NCBI GenBank assembly: GCA_017445225.1 | Contig: JAFSUN010000011.1 | Span: 124,001 to 188,000 of the forward strand | Length of the DNA: 64,000 nucleotides | Reading direction: 5' to 3' | Source of the DNA: Erysipelotrichaceae bacterium | Lineage (GTDB): Bacteria; Bacillota_I; Bacilli_A; Erysipelotrichales; Erysipelotrichaceae | In this document: positions 32,157 through 40,797 of the stretch, piece after piece | How positions within the stretch are numbered: the first letter of the stretch is position 1 | Layout: each line of letters starts with the position of its first letter | Notes under the pieces: generated by a model | Seen by the model: only the letters and a program-made list of their open reading frames with translations | Told to the model about the DNA's origin: nothing | Database searches by the model: none | Translations under genes and position numbers: made by a program

Positions 32157-33068
32157 CTACTTCCAATCATTATCGGCGATTCTGGCCGGATTATGGGCCA
32201 GCAGTTTTTCAATTTCTTCCTCACTGGCTCCGTACTGGCGGATCAGAGGAACGACCGACTTCATGACCGCACAGTAGCCCGGACCGCCGGCGCCGACAAA
32301 ATAAGTCCTTCTGGATACGTCATTGGACAGTACCAGATGATCGCCATAGCCTTCCCGGATGATCTTTACGGCGTTTTCCGCGCGGATCTCATCAGCCATG
32401 TAGGCTGACTTACCGCAGGTATCAAAGGCGATGTTGACACCTCTCTTCAATAAGGACAGATGATAGTCGTGATCATTGATCAGGTCCTGATGTCCGATGA
32501 TGATCTTATCGGGCCTTACCCCGCCATCCAACAGGGTGTCAATGGTTTCCATGGCAGTTGCCCGGCCGGTATGGGTGCTGACGGCAGCGCCGGTGGCTCT
32601 GGCAGCGATGGCTGCGGCCTGCAGGCATTTCTTTTCATTGCCCTCAAATCTCAGCGGGCTGGAAGCGATCTCGGCGATCAGGCCGGCCTTAATGCCGGTA
32701 TCATCGATACCTTCCGTTAATTCCTTTATGTAAATACGGGCAATGTCCTCTGCCGTGGCATCATTCAGCCAGGCTGGATGATACTGGGTGAGGTAGAATC
32801 CCGTAGAGCAGACGATCTTCAAACCGGTCTGTAAGCTGATCTCCCGGAGCTTCAGGACATCGCGGGAAAGATCAATGGTTGAAACCTCAAAAGCGGCATC
32901 GATGCCGGTTGCCATAGCCAGCTTTATCTCGGGAACGACTTCCTCAACGGTTTCAATCAGGGAGAAGTTGTCATGTCTGACCTTTGACAGGTCGATGATG
33001 AAGTGTTCATGAGCCAGGGTACGGCCCAGTTCTTCTTTTCGAATATCTCCTAATACTGTTCTGATCAT
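32157..33068 (-). CDS. php: Php (YhfV)-like phosphotriesterase-family hydrolase
   Basis: 303-residue amidohydrolase-superfamily protein. Metal ligands are visible as AHEH near residue 20, the bridging acid in GLIAEIASS (glutamate, as in E. coli Php, instead of the carbamylated lysine of phosphotriesterase), STHTGR, IIGHQD and the final LSNDVS aspartate. Relatives include lactonases; the reaction of Php itself is unassigned. The gene follows a hairpin after the YhfU-like gene, with TGGAGGT before its start. Confidence 0.88.
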   Translation of the reverse strand: MIRTVLGDIRKEELGRTLAHEHFIIDLSKVRHDNFSLIETVEEVVPEIKLAMATGIDAAFEVSTIDLSRDVLKLREISLQTGLKIVCSTGFYLTQYHPAWLNDATAEDIARIYIKELTEGIDDTGIKAGLIAEIASSPLRFEGNEKKCLQAAAIAARATGAAVSTHTGRATAMETIDTLLDGGVRPDKIIIGHQDLINDHDYHLSLLKRGVNIAFDTCGKSAYMADEIRAENAVKIIREGYGDHLVLSNDVSRRTYFVGAGGPGYCAVMKSVVPLIRQYGASEEEIEKLLAHNPARIADNDWK

Positions 33069-33088
33069 GCAAAATACCTCCAGAAAAC

Positions 33089-33111
33089 AGGCATCCCAAA
33101 AAGGGATGCCT
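33089..33111 (-). other. intercistronic terminator-like hairpin in the yhf-like cluster
   Basis: AGGCATCCC and GGGATGCCT with a five-base loop, followed on the minus strand by GTTTTC. It lies between the YhfU-like and php genes and could reduce downstream transcription or define an mRNA end. Confidence 0.6.
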
Positions 33112-33129
33112 ATTTAAATCAACTAAACT

Positions 33130-33510
33130 TTATTCGGGCTTTCCTTCTGACTTATCAACTAATGCCTGTACCAGAGGAACAATTACCTGTTCGGTATGGC
33201 TCTTTACATAGCCAAAGGCCTTGTGCTTTCCCGCATAGATCATATGGCGGATCTGCTTGGCATTCGGGCAGTTACCCTGCTTGGATACCACCAGGCAGTT
33301 ACCGTAGCCAAGAACCATGATCGCCGTAGCCAGGGAACCGCCGCCGCCGGTCATGCAGCTGCCGAGGTAAAAGTCGATTTCTCCGCTCTTAACCTTTCTG
33401 GCGGCTATCATGTCAGGATCGGCAAAGGTCTCTACCTGACCGGGGAAGTTCTTGTCAATAATCTGTTTGGTCTGAGTAGCTGTTAATCCGCAGCATTCGA
33501 TTTTAATCAT
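33130..33510 (-). CDS. YhfU-like DUF2620 protein
   Basis: 126-residue protein matching DUF2620: MIKIECCGLTATQ at the start, FYLGSCMTGGGGSLATAI and QGNCPNAKQI in the middle. Several cysteines and the glycine-rich loop suggest a nucleotide- or metal-binding role, but no function is known. In E. coli yhfU lies between yhfT and php, as it does here. It is preceded by a GAAGGAGGG site and follows the YhfT-like transporter gene after 36 bases. Confidence 0.82.
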   Translation of the reverse strand: MIKIECCGLTATQTKQIIDKNFPGQVETFADPDMIAARKVKSGEIDFYLGSCMTGGGGSLATAIMVLGYGNCLVVSKQGNCPNAKQIRHMIYAGKHKAFGYVKSHTEQVIVPLVQALVDKSEGKPE

Positions 33511-33546
33511 AGAAAGCCCTCCTTCTTACTTGATTCTATTGTGTTA

Positions 33547-34860
33547 TTATCCGATCTTGATTAAGCCAACAAGGATCAGGATGTTGTAGATGATACCAAC
33601 AGCGACAGCACCGATTGGACCAATGGCGGTCTTCGGGATACGCTGTCCGGTGATTTCGTTGAGAACATAGAAGCCGCCAACGATGGTGAAGCCAACACCG
33701 GACCAGATGGAATTACCGGCCATGAAGGCACCGATGGTCAGAGCTAATGTTAAGCAGGAGATCATGGCGTCACGGATGTGGTCGCCGCACTTTGACAGTT
33801 CAGGGAACTTGGACAGGAACTTGCCTAACAGTCCTAAGAGCTGGATCTCAATGTACTCAGCAACGAAACCGGCTACCGGAGCCAGGAACCAGACACTGTC
33901 AGGTACCATGGTACCGAACAGCATGACGGTTGTCAGACCTACGGCCTGATAAACGCCGGTTGCCAGAGCGGTAGATACGATTAACGGAATGAAGGCGATG
34001 ACGACGCCAACCATGGCGAGCCAGAAGACACTCATGTCACCGGCGGTGATGGCAGCGGCCAGCTGAACCGGCTGATAAGCCTGAGCCAGGATCTTGATGC
34101 CTAAGGCATTCAGAGCGCCCTGGATGCACAGATACAACCAGTTGGACTTGATTCTTTCCGCGTTCTTGGTGAACAGGTTCTCTTCTTCTTCGGTAACTTC
34201 GATCTCGCCGGAGTTCTTGGAAGCCTTAACGGCATAGACAACCAGGCAGATCATGCCAGCCAGCATGGCAAATGTATAAGGATACAGAGCGATGCTGATC
34301 TTTCCGATTCTGATTGAGCCAATCAGAGTGCAGACGATGTAGGTCAGAGCGGTAACGCAACCGGCAATGATACCCTTCTTGGCATCAAACTGACCGGCGA
34401 TGGCAACGGCCGGATACATACAGAATACTGGCAATACCGGTGATGTGATATTGGTCAGGTCGTTCAGGAAGTTATGCGGCAGAGCATTGAAAGCGGCATT
34501 GATACCGGCGGTACCATATGCGCAGACTAAGGCATAAGCTGCACCTAAGCCGAGAGCGACATACTTGTTAGGAGCCCAGGCACCTAAACAGTCAGTAGCA
34601 ATAAGGATCAGGTGGCAGGCGATCAGGCCGGTGGCTAACCACTGTGAGAAGCCGGCGAGAACCCAGCCAACACCCATACCGGTTACGACTACGGCAAATT
34701 CGGTACGGGACATTCTGCCTTCCATTAATTCCGGGAAGACAGGTCTGGCACCATCATTGAAGTTTGAAATGCACAGGTGTGACAGCAAACTTGCCCAGGC
34801 AGCGATAGCTACCAGAACGATGGTCCTGAGTATTTGTGGAAATGCAAATTCTGTTACCAT
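33547..34860 (-). CDS. YhfT-like integral membrane protein, putative transporter
   Basis: 437 residues with about ten to twelve membrane segments throughout, one acidic cytosolic loop (SGEIEVTEEEENLF, near residue 225) and few charged residues elsewhere. It matches YhfT, which is annotated only as an inner membrane protein. In the cluster it is the only permease, so it probably imports the pathway substrate. It starts after a TAGGAGGAG ribosome site and follows the PRD gene after 42 bases. Confidence 0.8.
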   Translation of the reverse strand: MVTEFAFPQILRTIVLVAIAAWASLLSHLCISNFNDGARPVFPELMEGRMSRTEFAVVVTGMGVGWVLAGFSQWLATGLIACHLILIATDCLGAWAPNKYVALGLGAAYALVCAYGTAGINAAFNALPHNFLNDLTNITSPVLPVFCMYPAVAIAGQFDAKKGIIAGCVTALTYIVCTLIGSIRIGKISIALYPYTFAMLAGMICLVVYAVKASKNSGEIEVTEEEENLFTKNAERIKSNWLYLCIQGALNALGIKILAQAYQPVQLAAAITAGDMSVFWLAMVGVVIAFIPLIVSTALATGVYQAVGLTTVMLFGTMVPDSVWFLAPVAGFVAEYIEIQLLGLLGKFLSKFPELSKCGDHIRDAMISCLTLALTIGAFMAGNSIWSGVGFTIVGGFYVLNEITGQRIPKTAIGPIGAVAVGIIYNILILVGLIKIG

Positions 34861-34902
34861 TGATTAATTCTCCTCCTATCAAAATTTCAATTTCCCTCCA
34901 GT

Positions 34903-35289
34903 TCAGTCAGCGGTGTGCCATTCACCGGTTTCCTGAAGTCTGGCTATTAAATTGTTTATATGAAGCAACGCATAACCCTGTTCCGTTTCATTCAGCGGGT
35001 TTTCCGTTACTGCCATAACTCTTTCAAGTATCTTTACGGACAGCGGCCAGCTGTCCAGCGCCTTTACCTCATCCAGAACGACCTCCGGAAGCTCCTCCAC
35101 ATCCTCTCCGCTCTTCAAGCGGCTGTAGGCGGCACAGATGTGCGCGATGAAGGTGTCGGCGTTTTCTTCCAGCAGCGTAACACCGTATTCATCATGGAAC
35201 AGTTCGATGATCCGATTGACATCACGGACATCTTTCTCATCGATCATGCCCCCTTCCAGATACAGATTAAGTCTTTCAGTAAAGTCCAT
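34903..35289 (-). CDS. PRD-domain protein, YhfY-like
   Basis: 128 residues making a single PTS-regulation domain (PRD-like helical bundle): NRIIELFHDEYGVTLLEENADTFIAHICAAYSRL and a C-terminal HINNLI. Full antiterminators and activators carry two PRDs plus a nucleic-acid-binding domain, which this protein lacks. E. coli yhfY is likewise a lone PRD. H49 and H118 are the residues that could be phosphorylated by HPr, linking the cluster to PTS state. That is inference. It sits three bases after the zinc-ribbon gene. Confidence 0.75.
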   Translation of the reverse strand: MDFTERLNLYLEGGMIDEKDVRDVNRIIELFHDEYGVTLLEENADTFIAHICAAYSRLKSGEDVEELPEVVLDEVKALDSWPLSVKILERVMAVTENPLNETEQGYALLHINNLIARLQETGEWHTAD

Positions 35290-35292
35290 AGG

Positions 35293-35712
35293 CTATTTCT
35301 TTCCTTTCCGGCGCTGTTTTTCCGCCTTTCTGCGGGCCTTTTCGCGTTCCTCTTCCTTTCTGAGCCGGGCTCTTTCCTCCGGATGGTCTTCCTCATATTC
35401 CAGACCGAAGATCTTCCAGGTCAGCCATAAGCCGATCTTGTCGGCTATTAATGCTACAGCCATGGCGGTGGAAAAGACGAGCAGCAGAACAATGTAGTTT
35501 CGCTTTTCAAACATGGATATGCCGAAGGCCAGGGTCATGCAGACCACAAACACCAGCAGATAGCGCATGACCTGGAACTTCCTCTCGGTAGCCCGGGTGA
35601 TCCGCATGTGACTGTGGCAGTGATCACAGCTGATGTGTTCATGGATGGTTTTATTAGTCAGCGGATATTCCTTTCCGCACTTATAACATCTGACTTCCGT
35701 TTTCATGTTCAT
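35293..35712 (-). CDS. zinc-ribbon membrane protein
   Basis: 139 residues, family not recognised. An N-terminal zinc ribbon (CYKCGKEYP ... CDHCHSH) is followed by two membrane segments (MRYLLVFVVCMTLAFGISMF and YIVLLLVFSTAMAVALIA) and a strongly charged, Lys/Arg/Glu-rich C-terminal tail. It looks like a small membrane sensor or assembly factor. Its promoter lies just upstream, so it heads the metabolic part of the yhf-like cluster. Confidence 0.6.
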   Translation of the reverse strand: MNMKTEVRCYKCGKEYPLTNKTIHEHISCDHCHSHMRITRATERKFQVMRYLLVFVVCMTLAFGISMFEKRNYIVLLLVFSTAMAVALIADKIGLWLTWKIFGLEYEEDHPEERARLRKEEEREKARRKAEKQRRKGKK

Positions 35713-35741
35713 TATCCAAATATTTGTATTTTCACAGTTTT

Positions 35742-35769
35742 AATATACACCTTATACAGAAATATTCAA
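35742..35769 (-). promoter_or_regulatory. internal promoter of the yhf-like cluster
   Basis: On the minus strand TTGAAT (35769-35764) and TATATT (35747-35742) are 16 bases apart, between the YhfZ-like regulator gene and the zinc-ribbon gene. Confidence 0.6.
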
Positions 35770-35782
35770 CTATATTTTCGCA

Positions 35783-36706
35783 TCAGTAGCTGGGAATGAT
35801 CTTTTCCTCCATGACCAGCCTTTGAATGTTCAGAACCGTTTCCACATCCAGCATTTCCGTTAACAGCCGGCCGATCTCCGGGGTCTTGTTGTTGACGACG
35901 ATGACGGCTTCGGTGGATTCATCGGACAGTTCCGGCAGATTGCGGTAGTTGATCCGGTAGCGCTTGTCCAGCGCCTCATCGATGTTCATGACCGTGGCAT
36001 CGATCTCCCCGCTGATGATCCTTTCGATGATCCGGGAATACTCGATCGGAATGAACTCCACCTTCTTGCCTTCGCAGGCCTGTTCCGTCAGAAGTTTCTG
36101 GTCAAATGATGTATGGTCAATGCCGACCTTCATGCCGTCGGTGATCTCGTGGTCATTGGGATTATGGAACATCAGCACATGGGAACTGAGGTAGGATCCC
36201 GGGCCCAGGGAGATGATCGGTTCGATAGAGGGATGATTCCTGATGAATTCATTGGCGGCGTAGCGGGATGTTACCGCAAAGTCATACCTTCCCTGCAGGA
36301 CCATGCTGATGCGGTTCAGCGATCCCCGCATGTAAGCCAAAGTTACCGGAATGTTGTAGTGATTTTCCAGAGCTACGATCAGCCCGGAAGCCAGGCCTTC
36401 ATAGCGCTTGGTATAGGGCAAGGGCATGGCGCCGACCAGATAGGTAATGCCGGCAAATTCCAGTAACAGCCGGGTATTCTTCTTGGTCAGATAGGAACCC
36501 AGATGACCCTTGGATTCAATGCGGACGGCTTCGCTGTCGATCAGGTTTTTCAGGGCATTCTGAACGGTGCCCCGGGACAGTCCCAAAACACTGCTGAATT
36601 CCGTAATGGTCGGGATCTTCTCACCGATCCGGTAATTAAGCAGCTGCTTGGACAGTCTGATGGTCGCCTGCCCGTTCTTGCTCAGAAGCTTATCCTGTAA
36701 GGTCAT
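35783..36706 (-). CDS. YhfZ-like transcriptional regulator
   Basis: 307 residues. An N-terminal winged-helix of the GntR/YhfZ type (IGEKIPTITEFSSVLGLSRGTVQNALKNL, residues about 28-58) is joined to a C-terminal domain resembling periplasmic/effector-binding proteins (EGLASGLIVALENHYNIPV, RYDFAVTSRYAA, EIDATVMNIDEAL). Such a domain would sense a small molecule. It is the first gene of the cluster and probably its specific regulator. A perfect 17-base-spaced promoter lies immediately upstream. Confidence 0.82.
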   Translation of the reverse strand: MTLQDKLLSKNGQATIRLSKQLLNYRIGEKIPTITEFSSVLGLSRGTVQNALKNLIDSEAVRIESKGHLGSYLTKKNTRLLLEFAGITYLVGAMPLPYTKRYEGLASGLIVALENHYNIPVTLAYMRGSLNRISMVLQGRYDFAVTSRYAANEFIRNHPSIEPIISLGPGSYLSSHVLMFHNPNDHEITDGMKVGIDHTSFDQKLLTEQACEGKKVEFIPIEYSRIIERIISGEIDATVMNIDEALDKRYRINYRNLPELSDESTEAVIVVNNKTPEIGRLLTEMLDVETVLNIQRLVMEEKIIPSY

Positions 36707-36736
36707 ATTATCTGCCGGTTCCTTTTATCATTCTTT

Positions 36737-36765
36737 ATTATAATACTATTTCGTCATGAAAACAA
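36737..36765 (-). promoter_or_regulatory. promoter of the YhfZ-like gene
   Basis: On the minus strand TTGTTT (36765-36760) and TATAAT (36742-36737) are exactly 17 bases apart. The -35 lies inside the end of the upstream Mbeg1-like gene. Confidence 0.75.
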
Positions 36766-37878
36766 ATCCCGGGGCAGCGGGATCCGGCTGCCCAGAAACT
36801 GCTCATAGAAAGTATGGACATTGCACTTCATTAAGACGCCGATGACCTCCCGGACCGTCTTGCGGGTAGCTTCCGGATAGCTTCTGAGTTTCAGGGCGAT
36901 CCGGGCCATGCTCTGGGCCGGGTTGTTGTAGAGTTCGCCAGACGTCCTGATGCCCAGGGAGACCATGCAGTCATAGATGGTATTCATGAAGACGACCTTC
37001 TGTTCATAATTGAGCTGATTATTCCAGCTGTTGAAGACCTCCTGCAGGAACTGGCTCTCCGTGGAATTGGCGGACAGCGTGCTTACCCCGTCCTTTTCGA
37101 CCTCCCAGTTGTTGGGAATGTGCTGCCAGACCAGGGAATTATTATTGCTGTGAACGATCAGGACATCGGTTTCATTATTCAGCAGCCTTCCGACGACCGA
37201 GGAAACCGGCAGGAAGGTCTTCATCTTCGGTTTCATGTTCTGATAGGCTCCGCTCTTGACGAACTCATCCGGAAAGCCGGGGCCGTCGTTGTTGTAGACG
37301 GCAATGATCTTATCAGGCTTATTGAGAGTAACAGCGGCATAGACGGCCAGGTTGCCGCCCTTGGAATGACCACCGACCCGGAAGCGGCGGAAGCGGGCGG
37401 AGGCCTGTTTCTTCAGGTATTCAGCCGCTGCAACCTGGGAAGGAACCGGACACATGAAGGACATGTTGAAGTTTTCCTTCCAGCCTAATATCGTGATGTC
37501 GGTGCCCTCATAGGCTACATAATAGGTGCCGTCCGGCAGTTTCATCGTCAGGGCACAGAACTGCTTTTCCTGCTCCCTGTCATGTTCCTTGACATAGTCG
37601 AACAGGACGATGTCCCGGTAGCGGACACTGTCGGCGCACAGGGAGATCAGCTCCTCGGCATCCTTTCTGATCAGGTCATCGGCCGGTATCTCCTCGCCGG
37701 CGTGACGGCGGCAATATCCCTCCCAGGCCTGTCCCAGGGTCATTGTCTCGCCCTGATCGAGAACCCCTTCCCAGTCCAGATAGGGAATCTGGCCGACGAT
37801 CAGGTTATCAACGTCATTGAAAGGCGCGTATTTCATGGTGATGTCACTGCGCCATCTGATGTAATCAAGTGTATTCAT
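36754..37878 (-). CDS. Mbeg1-like (DUF2974) alpha/beta hydrolase
   Basis: 374 residues. The nucleophile elbow GGHSKGGN (residues about 170-177) follows a lipase-like strand, and VAYEGTD precedes it, matching DUF2974/Mbeg1-like putative lipases/esterases. There is no signal peptide, so it is cytosolic. The cellular substrate is unknown. It precedes the YhfZ-like gene on the same strand but is separated from it by that gene's promoter. Confidence 0.75.
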   Translation of the reverse strand: MNTLDYIRWRSDITMKYAPFNDVDNLIVGQIPYLDWEGVLDQGETMTLGQAWEGYCRRHAGEEIPADDLIRKDAEELISLCADSVRYRDIVLFDYVKEHDREQEKQFCALTMKLPDGTYYVAYEGTDITILGWKENFNMSFMCPVPSQVAAAEYLKKQASARFRRFRVGGHSKGGNLAVYAAVTLNKPDKIIAVYNNDGPGFPDEFVKSGAYQNMKPKMKTFLPVSSVVGRLLNNETDVLIVHSNNNSLVWQHIPNNWEVEKDGVSTLSANSTESQFLQEVFNSWNNQLNYEQKVVFMNTIYDCMVSLGIRTSGELYNNPAQSMARIALKLRSYPEATRKTVREVIGVLMKCNVHTFYEQFLGSRIPLPRDLFS

Positions 37879-37911
37879 GTTTCATTCCCCCTGATAAAGC
37901 ATCTCGCATGC

Positions 37912-37957
37912 AAAAGACTTTCCAAAACGGAATATGGTTGTTTCATTCCGGAAAGTC
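37912..37957 (-). terminator. terminator after KDG kinase gene
   Basis: GACTTTCC and GGAAAGTC flank an inner GGAAT/ATTCC pair; the minus strand continues TTTTG. Located 11 bases after the kdgK stop. Confidence 0.65.
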
Positions 37958-37967
37958 CTGTATTTTT

Positions 37968-38987
37968 CTAACGCTGTACGGCCGCGTTGCCGTTGGTCTT
38001 GATGAATTCCAGAACCTCGTCTTCTGACATGACGGAAGCATCACCGTATAAGGTATGCTTGAGTACGGAAGTAGCCAGGCCGAACTTCAGGGCGAATTTC
38101 GGATGATCAAAATCCTTCAGCAGGCCGTGAATGATGCCGCTGGAGAAGGCATCGCCGCCGCCGATGCGGTCATAGATGCTGAATCTGATCGGTCCCTCCT
38201 TGAAGACGGAACCGTCCTTGCGGATGCAGTAACTGGACAGTGAGTTGTCGGTAGCGGTATGCACGATGCGGTCGGTGCCGAAGACATACTGAACGTTGGT
38301 CTTTTCCATCAGTTTCTTGGCCACATAGTTTCTCTTCTCTTCGTTGGTTTCCAGTAAGGGATCGGACTGGATCTCCAGCATCGTATTGATGTCAAAGAAG
38401 TTGGCAAACAGGACATCTACGTATTCGATGACCTTCTGGAAATAAGGCTTGGCTTCCTCAATGGTCCACAGCTTGGAGCGGTAATTAAAGTCAAATGATA
38501 CCTTTACCCCGTATTTGCGGCAGGCTTCCAGGCACTTGAAGGCTACGGCCCTTACTCTTTCGTGCAGAGCCAGGGTAATTCCCGACATGTGGAACCATTC
38601 GGCGTTGCTGAAGATCTCATCGTAATCGAGATCATCTTCGCCAATCCTGGTGATGGCGCTGTGAGCACGGTTATAGAGTACCTTGCTGGGACGGCCGCCG
38701 AAGCCGGTCTCCACGAAGTACATGCCGAGGTTGGAAGAACCCCTCAGGATGTAATCGGTGTTGACTCCGTGTCTCTTCAGATGCATGATCGCCGATGAAC
38801 CCAGCTGGTTATCCGGAACCCGGCTCAGGAATACGGTATCGTGTCCCAGATGGGAAAGTGATACCAGTACATTGGCCTCTGCTCCGCCGTAATTGGCGAT
38901 GAAGCTCTTGGCCTCACTGATCGTCGTATAATCAGGCGGTGTCAGTCTCAGCATTATTTCTCCAAAAGCTACTACATTTTTACCCAT
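37968..38987 (-). CDS. kdgK: 2-dehydro-3-deoxygluconokinase (KDG kinase), PfkB family
   Basis: 339-residue ribokinase-family enzyme that phosphorylates 2-keto-3-deoxygluconate in the uronate/Entner-Doudoroff side pathways. The N-terminal GEIMLRLTPP, the substrate segment YGGAEANVLVSLSHLG and the catalytic RIGGGDAFSSG (aspartate base) match KdgK. Some members also act on sugars such as fructose. No KDPG aldolase is nearby. The ribosome site GGAGGAGG is separated from the ATG by a small hairpin (see findings). Confidence 0.85.
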   Translation of the reverse strand: MGKNVVAFGEIMLRLTPPDYTTISEAKSFIANYGGAEANVLVSLSHLGHDTVFLSRVPDNQLGSSAIMHLKRHGVNTDYILRGSSNLGMYFVETGFGGRPSKVLYNRAHSAITRIGEDDLDYDEIFSNAEWFHMSGITLALHERVRAVAFKCLEACRKYGVKVSFDFNYRSKLWTIEEAKPYFQKVIEYVDVLFANFFDINTMLEIQSDPLLETNEEKRNYVAKKLMEKTNVQYVFGTDRIVHTATDNSLSSYCIRKDGSVFKEGPIRFSIYDRIGGGDAFSSGIIHGLLKDFDHPKFALKFGLATSVLKHTLYGDASVMSEDEVLEFIKTNGNAAVQR

Positions 38988-39100
38988 AAATCATCAGGCA
39001 GCCAGCTGCCTCCTCCTCTTCTTATTATCGATAGTTTATCTTCATTTTTATTCTAGCATATTTACCGGAGGTCTTTTCCCCTTTTTTGTTTCCAGACAGT

Positions 39101-39129
39101 AAAAAACCCCTAACGGTCCGTTAAGGGTC
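39101..39129 (-). terminator. terminator of the phn transporter operon
   Basis: CCCTTAACGG pairs with CCGTTAGGGG (one G-T pair) and is followed by TTTTTT on the minus strand, 20 bases after the last phnE stop codon. Confidence 0.88.
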
Positions 39130-39148
39130 TTTGAATTTCTGTTATGAA

Positions 39149-39970
39149 CTATTCGCCCATGGCCAGCTTCTTGCGGATCCTGGTTGAGAAGTTCTCCAGC
39201 AGCAGTACCATGACGATCAGGCCCAGTAACATGGCACTGGTATTCGGCCAGTTGCCCTGTCCAATGGCGTGGATCAGGGAGGCACCGATACCGCCCGCAC
39301 CGACGACACCGAGAATGGTGGCGTTCTTGACGTTGATGTCCAGACGGTAGATGACGGTGGAAACGATGTTGGAGCTCAGCTGCGGGATGATGCCGTATCT
39401 GATCTTCTCAAACGGCGAACAGCCGGCGGCGTCCAGGGCTTCGATGATGCCCGGATTCATGTCTTCAATTGACTCGATCATCAGCTTTGCCAGCATGCCG
39501 ACCGATCCGATCGACATGGTCAGGACACCGGCAAACGGTCCGGTACCGACGACCTTGACGAACATGATGGCATACATGAAACTCGGGAAGGCGCGGATGA
39601 TGGAGATGATGGTCAGACAGATGTAGTTGACCCATCTCGGGGCCACGTTGCGGCTGGACAGGAAGGCCAGCGGCAGGGCCAGGATCAGTCCGAAGATCGT
39701 TCCCAGGAAGGCGATTGCCAGAGTCTCCATCAGCATGTAGGCCAGACCGACGCTGGAAGTATCGAGAATGACGGCCAGTGATGGCTTAAGCAGTCCCAAT
39801 AAAACGACCTTAGCCATAGCAGCACCTCTTTCATTGATGCCGTTAAAACTGACGATGTCATTGGTCAGATACAGGATCACGGCGCAGCCGATGGCCTCGA
39901 TGACATAACGCGGCCACAGCGGCGGGTATTTCCTGTACTGGCCGTCTACGGTTATCTTATTCTGTGTCAT
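39149..39970 (-). CDS. phnE: phosphonate-family ABC permease PhnE (second copy)
   Basis: 273-residue permease of the PhnE type with six or so membrane segments and the ABC contact loop EALDAAGCSPFEKIRYGIIPQ. The GVVGAGGIGASL segment near the C-terminus is typical. It forms the channel together with the other PhnE, whose gene it overlaps by four bases. The substrate could be phosphonate, phosphite or phosphate esters. No C-P lyase genes lie nearby. Confidence 0.88.
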   Translation of the reverse strand: MTQNKITVDGQYRKYPPLWPRYVIEAIGCAVILYLTNDIVSFNGINERGAAMAKVVLLGLLKPSLAVILDTSSVGLAYMLMETLAIAFLGTIFGLILALPLAFLSSRNVAPRWVNYICLTIISIIRAFPSFMYAIMFVKVVGTGPFAGVLTMSIGSVGMLAKLMIESIEDMNPGIIEALDAAGCSPFEKIRYGIIPQLSSNIVSTVIYRLDINVKNATILGVVGAGGIGASLIHAIGQGNWPNTSAMLLGLIVMVLLLENFSTRIRKKLAMGE

Positions 39971-40797
39971 CCCTGAATCAGCTTCTTTCTAATCTCTCTG
40001 GATATGGTCTCGATCACGACGACGGTGATGACCAGAACCAGAACCATCAATCCGGCATTGTCATAGTTACGCCAGCTCAGCTGGGCATTCATGAGAACGC
40101 CGATGCCGCCGGCACCGACATAACCGAGGATGGCAGCGCTTCTGACGTTGGTTTCAAAGCAGTAAAGAACGGTACTCCAGTAGAATCCCCTGACCTGCGG
40201 GAAAGCCGCACAGGTAATGCACTGCATTCTGGTGGCACCGGTGGATTCCATGGCTTCATACGGTCCCATGTCGATGGTCTCGATCTGCTCATACATCATC
40301 TTTACGGCAATGGTATAGGTAAAGATGGCAATGGAGATCGTACCTGACAGAGTACCGGCACCGATGATGATCGACAGCAGTCTGGCATAGATCAGCGTCG
40401 GCAGGGTCCTGAAGATGCTTAAGACGGCCTTATGGCCCTTCAGATACCAGTTGGGAAGCTTGAAGTTATTGGAAAGATAGAAACTTAACGGCAGTGCCAG
40501 CAGGCAGCCGAAGGCCGTTCCCAGAAAGGACATGACGATGGTATCCCACATTGCTTTCTTCATCTCTGCCCAGAAGGCCCACCTTGGCGGGAACATCTGT
40601 CCCAGCATTTCGAAGAAGAAGTGGAATCTGTTCACCAGTTTGGTCAGGCTGAGCCCGGTAAAATTGATGAAGTAAACCGTCACGATGATCACCGCAATGG
40701 TGATATAGGGAGCGGGATTGAACTTTTCCTTTACTACCTTTCCATTGCCCAGCGTATATTCGCGGGGATAGAAGATATGGAGAAGATCATCAAACAT
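39967..40797 (-). CDS. phnE: phosphonate-family ABC permease PhnE (first copy)
   Basis: 276-residue PhnE-type permease. The contact loop EAMESTGATRMQCITCAAFPQ and GYVGAGGIGVLMNAQ near the end are diagnostic. It is about as long as its neighbour and clearly paralogous. Its start codon overlaps the phnC stop by one base and its stop overlaps the second phnE start, so all three are translationally coupled. Confidence 0.88.
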   Translation of the reverse strand: MFDDLLHIFYPREYTLGNGKVVKEKFNPAPYITIAVIIVTVYFINFTGLSLTKLVNRFHFFFEMLGQMFPPRWAFWAEMKKAMWDTIVMSFLGTAFGCLLALPLSFYLSNNFKLPNWYLKGHKAVLSIFRTLPTLIYARLLSIIIGAGTLSGTISIAIFTYTIAVKMMYEQIETIDMGPYEAMESTGATRMQCITCAAFPQVRGFYWSTVLYCFETNVRSAAILGYVGAGGIGVLMNAQLSWRNYDNAGLMVLVLVITVVVIETISREIRKKLIQG

